Shown here piece by piece: positions 54,801 to 62,468 of a stretch of DNA of 64,000 bases. The notes beneath the pieces were generated by a model. The model was not told the origin of the DNA. It searched no databases and saw only the letters and a program-made list of their open reading frames with translations. Origin of the DNA: CAJQQY01 sp964564545 (lineage in GTDB: Bacteria > Bacteroidota > Bacteroidia > Chitinophagales > Saprospiraceae). How positions within the stretch are numbered: position 1 is the first letter of the stretch; each line of letters opens with the position of its first letter. The stretch spans positions 69,018 to 133,017 of the forward strand of contig CAZMBP010000004.1 of assembly GCA_964564545.1 (NCBI GenBank). Reading direction: 5' to 3'. Position numbers and translations under genes: made by a program.

Positions 54801-56662
54801 ACAGTCAAAGAATAATTTCCAGCTATTAAATTAGTCCGATTCGCAGGATCATTGGTTCCAACCAAATCTGCCCAATCATAAGTGAAATTATTATTTCCGC
54901 CTACGGCAAAAATCGAAATAGAACCAGCAATATTACAAGTCTGATTCACCACAGCAACATCAATTAAAATTGGATCTGGTTGAGTTACTTCAAAACAATT
55001 TTCTCCTGCCAAACAACCATTTCCATCATAAACCAAAATACAATATTCACCTGCGCTTAAGCCTCCATTTGGAAAAGTATTTCCTGATGCATCTTGAATA
55101 ACTATAGTTGGAGGTTGCACAAATCCACTTGATGGAACAATTGTATAATTAACAAATCCATTTGAATCTCCCGAACAATTCAAAACTACATCGGAAGTAA
55201 TATTTATCGTAGCTCCTGATATCGCATTTGTCAAAGTAAACATTTCTACTGCAGAACAGCCATCATTTGTATCTGTAACGGTAACCATATAAATTCCCGC
55301 CCCCAAACCAAATCGATCTGCACTATTTCCTCCATCATCCCATGCGTAACTATAATTTCCACTTCCTCCAACAACCGAAATCGAAACAATTCCATCATTC
55401 AATCCACAGTTTGGCTGAGCAACAATATTTGTTTCAATAATCAAATTATTAATTTCTCCGATCTCCACTTCAATAACATCAAAACAACCTGTCCCAGGAT
55501 CAGAAACTGTAACTGCACATAGCCCTGCAGCCAAATCATTTCTAGCAAATCCAGTTCCTCCATCACACCAATCATAATTTAAATTTGTTGGTGAAAAAGT
55601 AGCTACACCATTTGAAATTCCACAACTAGCAAAAGAGGAAAAGGTAAGCATCGCATTTGGCCCATCTACATTTCCTATCACAAAATTTTCTACTGAAAAG
55701 CAACTTGGATCATTTCCATCTGAAACGGTAACACTATAATTCCCAGCACCCAAATTAGACGCTGAATTCGTTGTACTTACTGACGGTAACCATTGATAAT
55801 TATAATCATCATTATTCCCCATCATTTCTATGGTAGCCGAACCTGTTGCATTTCCACAATTTGATTCAAAAACAATAATATTCTCAACAGTTGGGGTTGT
55901 TGGACATTGACATATTTCATTTACTGTAACAGAAATTTCACCTGTACATCCTGAACTTTGGGAGACTGTAACTGTATAAATCCCATTAGCTAAATCATTT
56001 CGTTCACTTCCCATAAAACCATCAAACCACTCAAACGAATTAGAAGGTGGAGCCAAGATCACTTGTCCATCCTCTTCATCACAATTTTCAGGAGAAGAAG
56101 TCACGACAAAACCAATTGCTTTTTCAGTCAGCGTTGTAGCTCCCACCAAATCCAAAGAACCACAAATAGTTCCTCCACCTTGCTCCAATTGAACATTCAC
56201 ATCTTGGAGAGTTGTCGTATTTATAATAATTGAATTAATATCGAAAGTGATGGGATCATAAACGAAAGAATGAATAGTATATGCTCCTTGAACAAAAACA
56301 TCAAAAGATGGAACATTTCCATTCTGAACAATTAAAGAGTTCGATCCTGTAGTCAAAAAGTACGTAACTAAATAACCTGCAGGAACAACCATATTTCCAT
56401 CTGGAGTTGCTGTAATGGTGGTAAATGTTCCAGGCACACAGATAAATCCTTCATCTGGAGTAATTGTGCCTGCCTCAGCAGTACACATAATAATTGTTGA
56501 AGTTTCATTTTCTAAACTCCAAAGACAGCTTGCATTACTATCATTTGATTTGGAAAAAGCTTGGGGGCCGCCTACTGAAATAAATAGCAAAAGCAATAAA
56601 TAACTCAATAGATTATTCATTGCTCTATCCTTCAAGTAGGGCTTGTGTAGCATTCGTCTCAT
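48863..56662 (-). CDS. Giant T9SS-exported surface protein with three macro-repeats of SprB-type domains and CHU_C
   Basis: 2,599 residues from the ATG at 56662; a start at 56620 (MNNLLSYLLLLLF) would give a tighter signal peptide. Three macro-repeats of about 510-585 residues follow (DNA about 56490-54735, 54735-53170, 53170-51640). Each begins with a CTADAG-type domain (PAGY..FVLT, YTIHSxVYDP, QGGGTICxSLDL) and continues with about six SprB-like repeats (SCGNADGSATINV, WCDGGTGxxRNDL, LxAGxYxVTVTD). Next are two copies of a 170-residue domain (WDPxGNWxLD, TGFHE(L/I)I), four short units built around TFCIDT and IVICD, a cadherin/Big-like domain (IDIFANDTFDP, GSFTYLAEAGFCG) and CHU_C (FNGFSPNNDGVNETL, IFNRWGNRVFY, LPDGTYFYIID). 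Role: surface adhesin or gliding-type filament, secreted by the T9SS with the downstream PorP/SprF protein as likely partner. Confidence 0.9.
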   Translation of the reverse strand: MRRMLHKPYLKDRAMNNLLSYLLLLLFISVGGPQAFSKSNDSNASCLWSLENETSTIIMCTAEAGTITPDEGFICVPGTFTTITATPDGNMVVPAGYLVTYFLTTGSNSLIVQNGNVPSFDVFVQGAYTIHSFVYDPITFDINSIIINTTTLQDVNVQLEQGGGTICGSLDLVGATTLTEKAIGFVVTSSPENCDEEDGQVILAPPSNSFEWFDGFMGSERNDLANGIYTVTVSQSSGCTGEISVTVNEICQCPTTPTVENIIVFESNCGNATGSATIEMMGNNDDYNYQWLPSVSTTNSASNLGAGNYSVTVSDGNDPSCFSVENFVIGNVDGPNAMLTFSSFASCGISNGVATFSPTNLNYDWCDGGTGFARNDLAAGLCAVTVSDPGTGCFDVIEVEIGEINNLIIETNIVAQPNCGLNDGIVSISVVGGSGNYSYAWDDGGNSADRFGLGAGIYMVTVTDTNDGCSAVEMFTLTNAISGATINITSDVVLNCSGDSNGFVNYTIVPSSGFVQPPTIVIQDASGNTFPNGGLSAGEYCILVYDGNGCLAGENCFEVTQPDPILIDVAVVNQTCNIAGSISIFAVGGNNNFTYDWADLVGTNDPANRTNLIAGNYSLTVTDGNGCSASVDMTVEDDCINPPLCTADAGTLVADANSACLDNGSALISATPQANAVVPSGYQVVFVLTEFGVIQQVESEPEFTVTNTGLFTIHTLVYDPNTLDLGTVVLGTTLAQTVNGLLIQGGGTICASLDLTGASISVTDCNPLNCTNPPQVLNIVKIASNCNESTGNATVNVVGGNSNYTFDFSAGTVFGNSAVDLAAGTYSVTITDINDATCFVVENFTITNGDGPQASVISTSPTSCQSNNGTAQLSPSNFDYDWCDGGTGSVRNDLSSGVCEVTVTDPTTGCTNILEVEITADNLLMVNPIVNNNPDCGMANGTVVLQVTGGSGFPNYTFQWSDPNSINNPIRTDLPGGIISVTVTDSGPSGCETITTFTLLENVAETATITIQNINDVSCPGDANGEVQFDVTTDAGFALPATNQIVDGAGNIFQNGSLPAGEYCIQVTDGNDCVAGSECFTIGAPDPIILDVAVFPTTCSQGGTINLTASGGSGNYSYDWADLAGNNDPQNRFDLTAGTYGVTVTDDNTCSAVMDNVEVANGCTNCTADAALLSADSTDICFDGTPIVISASQNGPFGIPAGFQKLFVLTSGLGLDILQTNISGEFQVNALGTYTIHSMVFDPTTLNPTSYSNALDLNADLLQGGGTICASLNVNGAQITLVNCADCELPQIQNIVTIEASCGNADGSATINVVGSSTYNFQWSSGSSITNSNVGLEAGAYQFTITDDMNPNCFIIDSLIIGNVDGPDFSVFSQTPTSCNANNGTAVLQPQTNLFDWSDGTSGAIRTDLAPGINIVTVTDPATNCINIFEVFIESIQSLDIQVDVQQQPDCQLNNGSVDIVVTGGSTDYTYIWSDNPNLDLLSRDDLSAGVYTVVVVDNGPNACIDSVSFTLLDNVVGATVNISNPNNEVFVTCAGDTDGEIQYTVALDAGFVLPATEMILDANGDTLTNGQLAPGNYCVVVMDGNGCMVGEDCFEVLDPEQIEINLQVTDVTCDDLGGISTMAFGGTGFLLFDWEDLPNPSDPQNRFNLAPGLYSLTVTDQNGCSAIAENILIQDSCMPDMCPTSSEEDISILVNSVDSFCVVLDSCFVDSLTTYSLLSGGTNGSSTFGNWVLGDNGCLVYSANDTAGASVDTICILANFSNLVDTTCIIVSVIPVCDTTGNIIVEDSITLVTEDCVAGAEYCLEIELAQIQSFNLTDNGQPFSTGMQGCNFDTTYFYSLAAFIVIAPDGPYSLTSWNFDNNTFTIGSFQNEMQLVDSMNVWDPNGNWILDGSIIFGGAPGTDYGSLNLIQIATGATTNLDVDLNQIPNGTLMTLDTGFHELIITDLVTGCSDTLFANVICDDCPDLYSGSSTIVGDDCNDVTDLCLDIPFQEFLFNYEVFDNGTTYGGIRKGCGFDTLSTCYLVSALPDQGMAGPYSVDSWAVGGITFASNFNTLQELLNLMNGWDPTGNWMLDSNSETICGGTPGQNYGEMEITQINTGAIALLEPDYVILTFASAIELDTGFHEIILIDTTSGCTDTLNITVDCDVVTGGIDTLLQVMVSQTDTFCFNLADTIVSAINLCPELSDGNVSGFGFIPNTNCIEYTGTVIGLDTFCMVFTYIDGTIDTAGIVIQVIPEVVSGDTIPLDVLINCVETFCIDTSAFLSPIDTIFNYCENSSGSFADITIIEPNCIEILAFNVGGLDTACIVICDTLGLCDTTVFLINVTQPELITVYDTTTISQSGTYCLDTTELCGVVNSITNICDSLSGNNVEFEVIDSTFCIDFTPISLGTDTACIVICDDLGTCDTTIYILTVINPLDTIIAVDDDTITYTINPVTIDIFANDTFDPDSLIFGIITGVSNGTLVSNPDGSFTYLAEAGFCGDVDSFTYFISNGTISDTATVTIEVLCDEIFVFNGFSPNNDGVNETLEIQGIDNFPNNVVSIFNRWGNRVFYREGYTNDDPWIGTFEGKDLPDGTYFYIIDDGEGGKYTGWLQIRR

Positions 56663-57444
56663 AGAAATAGAGTGTAAAGTAATGATGTTTGTTTAATAAA
56701 AACTCACTTTATATAGTCACAAATACCTATTATTTTTCGTGAATTTTATTTTTGTTAATTATCGGTTGGAATAACATTGAATTCGGAAGCAAAAACCAAG
56801 CCACTTTTTAAGATTCCTTTAACGTTCTTGATTTTGTGTTTTCTCTTAAAAACTCCTCATTATCAATATCTTATGATTATTTTTTCCTAAAAGAAAGAAG
56901 AGTGAATAAAAAGCAATTACCTTTTATAAAATTAAAATATCGTGACACCATAGTTTATTTTATTTCTAAAATGTGGCTTTTTAAATACAGAAAATTACGA
57001 CTTTTCCATATGATTCCTCTCCATACTCAACCCTTTTTGGAAAAATAACCCATTTATGGTAATTAACACATTATAAAAAATTGTCACAAATATGTTTTAT
57101 TTATATGTTTTAAACTTTTTTTGAAGTCTGATTTAACTTAATACTTGCTATTCCTCACCGCATAGAGACTTAATCTCATTCTCACCCAATAAAATCCAAC
57201 TCTATCATAGAATCATTTTTTTATCTAAACTTCATCAATCCTACCATACCTGACATACAAACACCAATAAAACAACATACTAAGTTATTCATTTTCAGCC
57301 ATTTACAATCAATTAAATATATACATCCACAACACAAAGCATCTATAATGTAATTTTAATAAAAAATAAAAATTCGGAATTTCACCATCATAACAATAGT
57401 ATTAAAGCTATTTCATTACATTTTTTCACTTAAACAGTCGTATA
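56663..57444. other. Non-coding interval of about 780 bp upstream of the Crp/Fnr gene
   Basis: AT-rich DNA separating the divergent 2,599-aa gene and the Crp/Fnr-type regulator. A 70-codon ORF at 56836-57048 has non-coding composition. No promoter consensus, strong hairpin or RNA gene was recognised. Confidence 0.45.
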
Positions 57445-58125
57445 ATGAAAACTACCTCCAAACTCGAATTTTTAAGTCAATTTCCTCTTTTTGATGTTTT
57501 ATCTGAAGAAGAATTAACGTATTTGAATAATTTTACAGAAACTAAAACATACAAAAAATACGATCATGTGTTCCTTGAAGATGAACCATCTGATACCATC
57601 TTCTTTTTGACAAAAGGGGTAATAAAATTAGGATCTCATAGCAATGACGGCCGTGAAGTAATAAAAAATATTCTTCATCCACATGCTATGTTTGGTGAAT
57701 TAGGATTGGTTGGTGAAGAAAGAAGACAAGGATTTGCAGAAGTTATGAAGGAGCCAGCGGAATGTCTTTTATTGAAGGTATCTGATTTCAAAAAATTGAT
57801 GGACAATAATCATAATTTGTGTTTTAACGTTATCAACTTAGTTGGTGAAAAATTGAGAAAAGCGGAAAGTCGTCTTGAATCATTAATTTTTAAAGATGCT
57901 CGTGCTAGAATTATTGATTTCCTAAAAGATAGTGTAGAAAAAAGAGGAAGAAGAGTTGGTTTTGAAATGTTGTTAAAACATTCTTTAACTCAACAAGATA
58001 TTGCAAATATCACAGGAACTTCTCGTCAAACTGTAACTTCTGTTCTTAATGATTTAAGAAAATCCGACTTGATTTATTTTAATCGAAGAAGTATTCTTAT
58101 TCGAGATATGCAGAAACTTGCTTAA
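57445..58125 (+). CDS. Crp/Fnr-family transcriptional regulator
   Basis: 226 residues. The cyclic-nucleotide-binding beta-roll covers about residues 10-130 (FPLFDVLSEEELTYLNNF, EDEPSDTIFFLTKGVIKLG, VIKNILHPHAMFGELGLVGEE with the FGE of the phosphate-binding cassette, then RRQGFAEV). A dimerisation helix (residues about 135-165) is followed by a winged helix (LTQQDIANITGTSRQTVTSVLNDL) whose recognition helix is TSRQTVTSVL. No N-terminal cysteine cluster like that of Fnr is present, so an iron-sulphur cofactor is unlikely; ligand unknown. This type is one of the most common global regulators in Bacteroidota. The gene stands alone, and a 21-bp palindrome lies right after its stop codon. Confidence 0.92.
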   Translation: MKTTSKLEFLSQFPLFDVLSEEELTYLNNFTETKTYKKYDHVFLEDEPSDTIFFLTKGVIKLGSHSNDGREVIKNILHPHAMFGELGLVGEERRQGFAEVMKEPAECLLLKVSDFKKLMDNNHNLCFNVINLVGEKLRKAESRLESLIFKDARARIIDFLKDSVEKRGRRVGFEMLLKHSLTQQDIANITGTSRQTVTSVLNDLRKSDLIYFNRRSILIRDMQKLA

Positions 58126-58129
58126 TAAC

Positions 58130-58179
58130 TTTGAATGATAAATGCTGAATTTTGAATCATTCAGCATTTATCATTCAAA
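58130..58179. terminator. 21-bp perfect inverted repeat between convergent genes
   Basis: TTTGAATGATAAATGCTGAAT pairs base for base with 58159-58179 around an 8-nt loop. It begins 4 bp after the regulator stop and covers the last two codons and stop of the nitrilase gene. It should terminate both transcripts although it lacks a GC-rich core. Confidence 0.78.
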
Positions 58180-58944
58180 ACTAAATTTGTCCTGATCCGC
58201 CAAAAAATTCAACTTCTTCCTAAAGGCTTGCTGATCCTCATAATTCAACTCCGAGGTAAAAACATCTTCTTGATCAAAAACTCGATATCTAGATTTCCCC
58301 ATAAAATCAAAAACAGAAGAAGCACCGGAATATTGATATTGATTTTCATCCTCTCCTACTCGATTTACACCTATAGTATATGATTGATTTTCGATGGCGC
58401 GCGCCGCAAGCAAAGTTTGCCATGCATCTATTCGAGGAGTTGGCCAACTTGCCATGTAAATCAATAAATCATATCCAACCGAATTTCGACTCCAAGCTGG
58501 AAACCTAAGGTCATAACAAATCAATGGGCAAATTTTCCAACCTTTCCATTCTGCAATCAACCTTTCAGAACCAGCTGTGTAGGCCCCATCTTCCTTTGCT
58601 AAAGTAAAAAGGTGCTTTTTATCATAAGTCAAATAATGTCCATCGGGTTGCATCCAAACTAATCGATTATAATAATTCCCATTTTCAATTGCGATAAAAC
58701 TTCCTGTGACGACTGCATTCGAATTTTTCGCTTGATCTTTCAACCAATTAATTGTTTTTCCATCCATCGGTTCAGCTAATCGTTCAGGTTTCATGCTGAA
58801 ACCAGTCGAAAACATTTCAGGCAAAACGATCAAATCAGTTTGCCCATGAACTGTTTTTATTTTTTCAGAAAAATTGTTGAGATTCTCGTCAACTTTTTCC
58901 CAAAGAATATTAGATTGGATAAGTGTTACTCGCAGATTTTGCAT
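58171..58944 (-). CDS. Nitrilase-superfamily amidase, omega-amidase (YafV-like)
   Basis: 257 residues, one full nitrilase domain. The catalytic Glu-Lys-Cys set is visible: Glu43 in LPEMFSTGFS, Lys110 in YDKKHLF and Cys143 in ICYDLRFPAW. The FSTGFSM and ASWPTPRIDAWQTLL stretches are characteristic of the omega-amidase branch, which hydrolyses alpha-ketoglutaramate or alpha-ketosuccinamate to the keto acid and ammonia as metabolite repair in methionine salvage or glutamine transamination. No signal peptide; cytoplasmic. The ATG at 58944 starts MQNLRVTLIQ, immediately at the first strand of the fold. Its stop codon lies inside the inverted repeat shared with the convergent Crp/Fnr gene. Confidence 0.88.
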   Translation of the reverse strand: MQNLRVTLIQSNILWEKVDENLNNFSEKIKTVHGQTDLIVLPEMFSTGFSMKPERLAEPMDGKTINWLKDQAKNSNAVVTGSFIAIENGNYYNRLVWMQPDGHYLTYDKKHLFTLAKEDGAYTAGSERLIAEWKGWKICPLICYDLRFPAWSRNSVGYDLLIYMASWPTPRIDAWQTLLAARAIENQSYTIGVNRVGEDENQYQYSGASSVFDFMGKSRYRVFDQEDVFTSELNYEDQQAFRKKLNFLADQDKFSFE

Positions 58945-59361
58945 TTTCTTTTTTTTACTTAAATTTCATCAAAAACTCCTTCTTTTGAGTTCTAAGAAAA
59001 TATTCTAATTACAAATTTAGATTAATCAATCTTATTCACATGGGCTAAATATTAATCTTTTCTTTAGAAGCTTAAAAAAAATCATCTTTTTGGAACTTTT
59101 TTAAGAAACAGGCTTTTTTTTTGCAGAAGAGTGAACTTTCGATAAGATTCTTTTGTAGATATAATAAAACCTCATCATTTAATCGTTTTTTTAGTAAAAG
59201 TCAAGTATTTTTCCTAACAAAAGCAACTAATTCACCTTGAAAACGTACTTATTATCAAGAACGGAACCCTTTTTGATTAGGTATGAAACGAAGTCAATAA
59301 TTCGTAAAGAACAACTTATTCGAAATCTTATAACATAACCTTTTTAAACTCGATTTAGAAA
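58945..59361. other. Divergent non-coding region before rpoD
   Basis: 417 bp between the nitrilase-type gene and rpoD. It carries a -7 match for the minus-strand gene (59012-59019). No exact TAnnTTTG was found for rpoD, and no other signal was recognised. Confidence 0.4.
59012..59019 (-). promoter_or_regulatory. Candidate -7 element for the nitrilase-type gene
   Basis: On the minus strand TAAATTTG fits TAnnTTTG, 68 bp before the start codon. Confidence 0.35.
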
Positions 59362-60231
59362 ATGCGTCAATTAAAAATTACTAACAAAATTACTGCTAGA
59401 GAAAGTCTATCCTTAGATAAGTATCTAAACGACATTGGTAAAATTCCTTTGTTAACTGCTGATGAAGAAGCAGAATTAGCCCGAAGAATTAGAGCTGGCG
59501 ATGATGCTGCGCTCGAAAGACTTACCAAATCAAATCTTAGATTCGTTGTTTCAGTTGCCAAACAGTACCAAAATCAAGGCTTATCTTTAAGTGACTTGAT
59601 TAACGAAGGGAATGTTGGTCTGATGAAAGCGGGAAGACGATTTGATGAAACCAAGGGATTCAAATTTATTTCTTATGCAGTTTGGTGGATTCGACAATCA
59701 ATCTTACAATCAATTGTAGAATACTCTAGAATTGTACGACTACCTTTAAATAAGGTAGGATCTTACAACAAGATCAATGAAGCTTATTTAAACTTTATTC
59801 AAAAATTTGAAAGAGAACCCAGTCATGAAGAATTAGCCGAAATTTTGGATATCAAGCCAAAAGATGTGGCTAACATGATGAAAGGAAATGGAAGACATCT
59901 TTCATTCGATGCTCCACTTGGAACAGAAGAAGGTGATTCAACTATGCTAGATGTTGTATCTGCAAACGATCCAAATTCTAGTCCTGATATCAACTTGATG
60001 GACCAATCTCTAAAAGAAGAAGTTCAACAAGGATTGAGTATTTTATCGCCTAGAGAAGTAGAAGTTTTATCTTCTTACTATGGCTTGAATGGATACAAAT
60101 CATTGACTTTAGAAGAAATTGGAGATCTTTATGGTTTGACTCGTGAGCGAGTAAGACAAATCAAAGAAAGAGCCATCCGAAGACTTCGTAAGTCTTACAA
60201 TAGAAATAACTTAAAATCATACCTCGGATAA
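59362..60231 (+). CDS. rpoD: Primary RNA polymerase sigma factor RpoD/SigA (short Bacteroidota form)
   Basis: 289 residues. Region 1.2 (SLDKYLNDIGKIPLLTADEE) starts close to the N-terminus, so region 1.1 and the non-conserved insert of proteobacterial sigma-70 are missing, as is normal in Bacteroidota. Region 2 is complete: ERLTKSNLRFVVSVAKQY, DLINEGNVGLMKA and FKFISYAVWWIRQSI, where the aromatic cluster melts the promoter. Region 3 (RLPLNKV, FEREPSHEELAEIL) and region 4 (LSPREVEVLSSYYGL, LTLEEIGDLYGLTRERVRQI) follow, the latter with the -33 recognition helix. This is the housekeeping sigma factor, expected to use the TAnnTTTG/TTTG promoters noted in this window. A clear terminator follows the stop codon. 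Confidence 0.97.
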   Translation: MRQLKITNKITARESLSLDKYLNDIGKIPLLTADEEAELARRIRAGDDAALERLTKSNLRFVVSVAKQYQNQGLSLSDLINEGNVGLMKAGRRFDETKGFKFISYAVWWIRQSILQSIVEYSRIVRLPLNKVGSYNKINEAYLNFIQKFEREPSHEELAEILDIKPKDVANMMKGNGRHLSFDAPLGTEEGDSTMLDVVSANDPNSSPDINLMDQSLKEEVQQGLSILSPREVEVLSSYYGLNGYKSLTLEEIGDLYGLTRERVRQIKERAIRRLRKSYNRNNLKSYLG

Positions 60232-60267
60232 TCTTCTAGGTTTATCCTAGTGATTTTAATGTTTAGC

Positions 60268-60301
60268 AAAAATCCATCTCGATCATTCGGGATGGATTTT
60301 T
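60268..60301 (+). terminator. Rho-independent terminator of rpoD
   Basis: AAAAATCCATCTCG pairs with CGGGATGGATTTTT (14 bp with one G-T pair), loop ATCATT, followed by a T run. It lies 37 bp past the rpoD stop codon. Confidence 0.92.
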
Positions 60302-60354
60302 TTTTGATGTATATTGGCTTTGAAATCGATTTTAAAATTCTGAAAAAACAATTC

Positions 60355-61467
60355 ATGAGATTTATTTACTTTATATTTTTTGTTTGTACTTTTTTTGCTT
60401 GTAAAAATGATAAAAATCCAAACCCAGATAATTCGGAAATTAAACCAGCTAAATCAATTCCAGCGGAAGAATATAAACCAATTGAATTGGAAGTGTACAT
60501 TGATGACTTCAAAATGAGAAGCGGCCCAGGAGTCCAACATGATGAAGTAGCCCGATTAAAAGAAAATACAATTGTTATTTACCAAGGCGAAGAAAGCATG
60601 AACACGACTGAGATAAAATTACGAGGAGTAAAATTAAATGCGACTTGGCTAAAAGTAAAAACCAAAGAAGGTGTAGATGGCTGGATTTACGGAGGTGGAA
60701 TCAAACCAGCTAAAACTGCTGATCCAGCCTCAACAAAAAAAATTAATAATTTGCAGATGAATAGTTTTTTTGATAAAAAAATAACTAACCTCATCAATAC
60801 TTATGATAAACAATGGAAACGTTCAAAGTCAAGTTCAGCTTTTGCTAATGCTTATTTATTAGGAGAAAAAACACAACAAGAGATCAATGAGATCTTAGCC
60901 GATAAAGTTGAAATTGATGATCCTCAAAAATTAATTGACATGTCTTGGTTAGAAAATTCTTTCCAAGGATTTCAAAATTCATTAGTTGCAGAAGGTACTA
61001 CTTTCAATATTTTTAAGGATTTTAAAATCATGTATACTAAGGCAAAAGAAACAGAGGGAACAGAAGATGATGATTTTATAAGATTACAGTTTCATGCAAA
61101 TGAATTGGATAGCGTAGAGTACTTTTACAAATCCTGGTTTATGCAAACATGGGATTATGGTGGGCATAGTTTGTTGGGACAAGGGAAGCATTTTAATTTA
61201 TTGAATGAGGCCAATGAACTTTTATCAAAAAGTAAATTATTTGAAAAACCAATTTTAGATCTCAAAATCGAAATTATTGATGACATATCTGCTGAACACA
61301 TAACCTTTTGGGAACCAAAGGAAAAAATCCTTGCAGAAATGAAAAAGATTGTAGCAGCTGATTTTCATTTTTTAACCAATGAAGATAAAATCATTTTAAA
61401 AACGAGATACGAACAATTCAAAAAACCAGAAGCCAATAAAATAGAAGTTAATAATCGAGCTTTTTGA
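60355..61467 (+). CDS. Lipoprotein with bacterial SH3 domain
   Basis: 370 residues from the ATG at 60355, which gives a short lipoprotein signal (MRFIYFIFFVCTFFAC, lipobox TFFAC followed by KND). The frame is open 35 more codons upstream, but that stretch contains the rpoD terminator and should not be translated. Residues about 40-120 form a bacterial SH3 (SH3b) domain (VYIDDFKMRSGPGVQHDEV, VKTKEGVDGWIYGGGIKP), a fold that usually binds peptidoglycan or peptides. The remaining 240 residues are charged and mostly helical, with no recognised family. A membrane-anchored envelope protein is likely. The next gene is 113 bp downstream on the same strand. Confidence 0.82.
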   Translation: MRFIYFIFFVCTFFACKNDKNPNPDNSEIKPAKSIPAEEYKPIELEVYIDDFKMRSGPGVQHDEVARLKENTIVIYQGEESMNTTEIKLRGVKLNATWLKVKTKEGVDGWIYGGGIKPAKTADPASTKKINNLQMNSFFDKKITNLINTYDKQWKRSKSSSAFANAYLLGEKTQQEINEILADKVEIDDPQKLIDMSWLENSFQGFQNSLVAEGTTFNIFKDFKIMYTKAKETEGTEDDDFIRLQFHANELDSVEYFYKSWFMQTWDYGGHSLLGQGKHFNLLNEANELLSKSKLFEKPILDLKIEIIDDISAEHITFWEPKEKILAEMKKIVAADFHFLTNEDKIILKTRYEQFKKPEANKIEVNNRAF

Positions 61468-61483
61468 GATCGTTGGACGTTGA

Positions 61484-61557
61484 ACGTTTTAAGTTGGATG
61501 AACCAAGTACAAAAACTCATCAATCATACAAAACATAAAACGCCCATCTTAAAACGT
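61484..61557. repeat. Inverted repeat with dispersed-repeat core
   Basis: ACGTTTTAAG (61484-61493) and CTTAAAACGT (61548-61557) bracket the gap between the SH3 lipoprotein and the next gene. The left side, CGTTGGACGTTGAACGTTTTA (61470 onward), resembles the reverse complement of the repeats at 11867 and 35032. Confidence 0.45.
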
Positions 61558-61580
61558 ATAACATAAAAAACACTTTGTAA

Positions 61581-62255
61581 ATGTCGCCACTCATTTTTTT
61601 TATAGCATTATTTGTCGGAGGATTACTAGCCGTTCTTGCGCTTTATTTCATCTATTTTGCCTTGATTCACTTTCAGCCAGGGAAAGGAAAAATTCGAACT
61701 GATCTGAAAAAAATGAAAAATGAAATCGCTCCATATATTGACGAACTCATTCCTTGGAACAAAGAAGAATTAGAATTAATGTCTTCCAATCAAGTCAAAC
61801 AAAAAATTAGTCGTGGAGTAATCACTACTGCCGAAGGCGTTTTTAATTCCATTTACCACGAGCCATTAATTGCTTATTCTTACAAGAAATATATTTCTCC
61901 AAAAAGGAATGAAGTCATCTATGCACGTACTTCCAATCATGAATTTGTCTATCGAACAAAAAAAGATTCCACCGAACTTTTTATCGATAATCAAAAAGTA
62001 GGTGTAATCAATAACAAAGGTTTACTTCACGGAGGAAGAAGAAAAAGACTTCTTGCTCGTATCAATAAAAGTGAAAATGAATTAGAGTTACCAATCATCA
62101 TTGGTGATAAAGAACGAGGCACATTGATGAAGCCAGAATCGGATTCAGTCAACCCTCGTGCCTTTCAATTTGTAGGAGAAATGGGAAAAAACGAGGAAGC
62201 GGTTTTTCTATCCTTAGCCGTTTTGGAATTAGTTAGAGATTCTGTCAGGAAGTAG
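61581..62255 (+). CDS. Membrane-anchored hypothetical protein
   Basis: 224 residues. One strongly hydrophobic segment spans residues 3-33 (LIFFIALFVGGLLAVLALYF and beyond), followed by a positively charged stretch (KGKIRTDLKKMKNE), which predicts an N-out or short N-terminus and a large cytoplasmic part. The soluble domain contains a helix (PWNKEELELMSSNQVKQK) and many short strands (NEVIYARTSNHEFVYRTK, TELFIDNQKVGVINNKG, ELPIIIGDKERGTLMKP), suggesting a beta-sandwich or barrel-like domain. No known family is recognised. It lies downstream of the SH3 lipoprotein on the same strand, so an envelope role is possible. Confidence 0.7.
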   Translation: MSPLIFFIALFVGGLLAVLALYFIYFALIHFQPGKGKIRTDLKKMKNEIAPYIDELIPWNKEELELMSSNQVKQKISRGVITTAEGVFNSIYHEPLIAYSYKKYISPKRNEVIYARTSNHEFVYRTKKDSTELFIDNQKVGVINNKGLLHGGRRKRLLARINKSENELELPIIIGDKERGTLMKPESDSVNPRAFQFVGEMGKNEEAVFLSLAVLELVRDSVRK

Positions 62256-62381
62256 AAATTCCCAATTTTTAGTAGGTTATTAGGAGATTAGAAACAGCTA
62301 ATCGCCTATTAAAACAGCTTTACTCATCGTAAATAAATAAATTTTCATACACACAAAAGCCTTTATTCTCGGCATTCTTTG

Positions 62382-62389
62382 TAGTTTTG
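62382..62389 (+). promoter_or_regulatory. Candidate -7 element for the Nudix-like gene
   Basis: TAGTTTTG fits TAnnTTTG, 80 bp before the start codon. No clear -33 box. Confidence 0.3.
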
Positions 62390-62468
62390 ACTACTATTTT
62401 TTGAAACAAATACTAGTTTCTTGTGTTTAGAAACTATTAATTAAGTTCTGATTGAAAAACGAAATATT

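Noticed and set aside
56836..57048. A 70-codon ORF on the plus strand before the Crp/Fnr gene.
   Set aside because: Its codon and residue composition looks like translated AT-rich non-coding DNA, with no domain, promoter or conserved-looking segment.
60250..60354. A 35-codon upstream extension of the SH3 lipoprotein.
   Set aside because: It contains the rpoD terminator hairpin, and the downstream ATG gives a perfect lipoprotein signal.
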